From Solidesulfovibrio fructosivorans JJ] (GTDB taxonomy: Bacteria > Desulfobacterota > Desulfovibrionia > Desulfovibrionales > Desulfovibrionaceae): a stretch of 64,000 nt of DNA. This document shows, piece by piece, positions 63,077 to 64,000 of this stretch. A model generated the notes under the pieces. It searched no databases, was not told the DNA's origin, and saw nothing but the letters and a program-made list of their open reading frames with translations. The stretch is taken from contig NZ_AECZ01000012.1 in assembly GCF_000179555.1 (NCBI RefSeq), forward strand, positions 1-64,000. The letters are read 5' to 3'. Position 1 is the first letter of the stretch; every line of letters begins with the position of its first letter. The position numbers were made by a program, and so were the translations under genes.

Positions 63077-63113
63077 GGGCGTCCTCGGGCTTGGCGGTCA
63101 AGGGTCGGCGATT

Positions 63114-64000
63114 TTAGGAAGCATCCTCCATTTCCAGGTAATCGGCAAGGATGACCTTGGGGCCGAAATCCGGGAAATTGACGCGGCACTTGCCGTCGTC
63201 GAGCATGGCGATGATCTTGCCCCGGCCGAAAATCTTGTGGCGGCAGTAGCCCATCTTGCCGGTCGGGGCCTTGCGCGGCGCGGGGGCTCCCGTCAAGTGG
63301 GGCGCTTCGGCCGGGCGCGTCAGGCGGGAGCGCACGGCCGTGGCCGGGGCCGAAGGCGGCGGGCAGGCGGCAAAGGCGGCGGCCGAACCGCCGCCGAGCC
63401 GTTCCCGGCGCTCGGGAAGCGTCCCCGGGGGCAGCTCGCGCAGGAAGATGCTCGGCAGGGCGGGAGCGCAGCCGCCGGTCTGGCGCTGGTAAATAGTCTC
63501 CGGCGCGAAAAGGGTCAGGTGTTCCCGGGCCCTTGTGCAGGCCACGTATAACAGCCGGCGCTCCTCTTCCAGGTCCTCGGGCCGGGACAGGGCGTGGCGC
63601 GAGGGAAAGCGTTCGTCCACCAGGTCGATGACCAGCACGGCCGACCATTCGAGGCCTTTGGCCGAATGCACGGTGGAAAGCACCACGTGGTCCTCGCGGG
63701 TCTTCTTGCGGTCCTCGTCCGGGTTTTCGAGCACGAGGTCGGCCAACATGGCGTCGAGGTCGGCGTAGGCGGCGGCGATCTGCTGGAGCTGCTCCAGGCC
63801 TGCCTGCCTGCGCGGGTAGTCCTCGGGGTATTTCTCGGCCAAAAGCGGCGCGTAGGCCTCGATGACCCGTTCCAGAAGCTGGGCCGGGGAGGGGGGTAGG
63901 GCGCGCAGGGTGTCGAGGAATTCGATCAGCGCGCGAAATTCCTGCGATTTGGCCGCCATCTTGCCGAGTACGGCCCGGTCGCCGGACTGGATGGCGTTGA
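63114..64000 (-). CDS. UvrD/PcrA-like helicase, 3' part only
   Basis: Runs off the right edge; about 295 codons are visible, enough for the C-terminal third of a superfamily 1 helicase. Seen: motif V/VI region VVLSTVHSAKGLEWSAVLVI, RRLLYVACTRAREHLTLF, and a C-terminal basic domain ending KIFGRGKIIAMLDDGKCRVN, a UvrD/PcrA-type tudor-like RNAP-binding tail. ATP-dependent 3'-5' DNA unwinding in repair. The N-terminal Walker A part lies outside the window. Confidence 0.88.
   Translation of the reverse strand, partial: NAIQSGDRAVLGKMAAKSQEFRALIEFLDTLRALPPSPAQLLERVIEAYAPLLAEKYPEDYPRRQAGLEQLQQIAAAYADLDAMLADLVLENPDEDRKKTREDHVVLSTVHSAKGLEWSAVLVIDLVDERFPSRHALSRPEDLEEERRLLYVACTRAREHLTLFAPETIYQRQTGGCAPALPSIFLRELPPGTLPERRERLGGGSAAAFAACPPPSAPATAVRSRLTRPAEAPHLTGAPAPRKAPTGKMGYCRHKIFGRGKIIAMLDDGKCRVNFPDFGPKVILADYLEMEDAS

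Overview
The window reads as a chromosomal segment of a GC-rich sulfate reducer of the Desulfovibrio group (Desulfovibrionaceae). I infer this from the DESULF_POR1-type outer-membrane porin, two Cache/HAMP/SpoIIE-type phosphatases, a TauE-type exporter operon under a sigma54 activator, and the overall gene style. No 16S rRNA or sulfate-reduction gene is present, so genus and species are inference.

Layout. 0-8 kb: DedA protein, RsmB-like rRNA methyltransferase, DhnA-type aldolase homologue, phosphatase 1, ClC channel and ribF. 8.2-9.8 kb: tRNA-Leu followed by an AT-rich island whose only recognisable gene, a CelD/FemAB-like acetyltransferase, is broken by one in-frame TGA. 9.9-16.1 kb: a six-gene minus-strand operon (UspA, small membrane and secreted proteins, TauE/SafE exporter) behind a strong sigma54 promoter, with the divergent membrane-bound sigma54 activator and palindromic candidate activator sites between them. 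16.1-17.7 kb: small zinc protein, thioesterase, and two tandem Flp pilin genes, each with its own sigma54 promoter. 17.8-25 kb: two polytopic GT-C-like proteins around an ArsB/NhaD transporter, a CBS protein and a 2-hydroxyacid dehydrogenase. 25.1-26.2 kb: a gene-free array of five ~200-nt structured repeats ending in a terminator just before htpX. 27-32 kb: NYN protein, methyltransferase and a siderophore/cobalamin-type ABC importer. 32-36.4 kb: porin, RRM protein, AlkD-like protein, nucleoside-recognition membrane protein. 36.4-37.9 kb: tRNA-Lys, tRNA-Glu, a MazE/Doc toxin-antitoxin pair and tRNA-fMet. 37.9-41.8 kb: rpmH-rnpA-yidD-yidC-jag, with rnpA apparently starting 4 nt ahead of rpmH and running through it. 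41.8-49.2 kb: EamA exporter, LysM/TPR protein, glycosyltransferase and a copper P-type ATPase, with two ~480-bp hairpin-rich elements that show compensatory changes. 50-59 kb: chemosensory operon cheB-HEAT-cheR-parA-cheW-cheY-cheA. 59-64 kb: cytochrome b5/DUF2231 protein, response regulator, an unusually small Cys-rich gene, phosphatase 2, and the 3' part of a UvrD-like helicase.

The most novel signals are the tandem RNA-like array upstream of htpX and the pair of covarying hairpin elements at ~41.8 and ~46.4 kb. Next come the sigma54 circuitry, the nested rnpA/rpmH arrangement, and a family of long intergenic hairpins. All calls come from reading the sequence; no database search was run.
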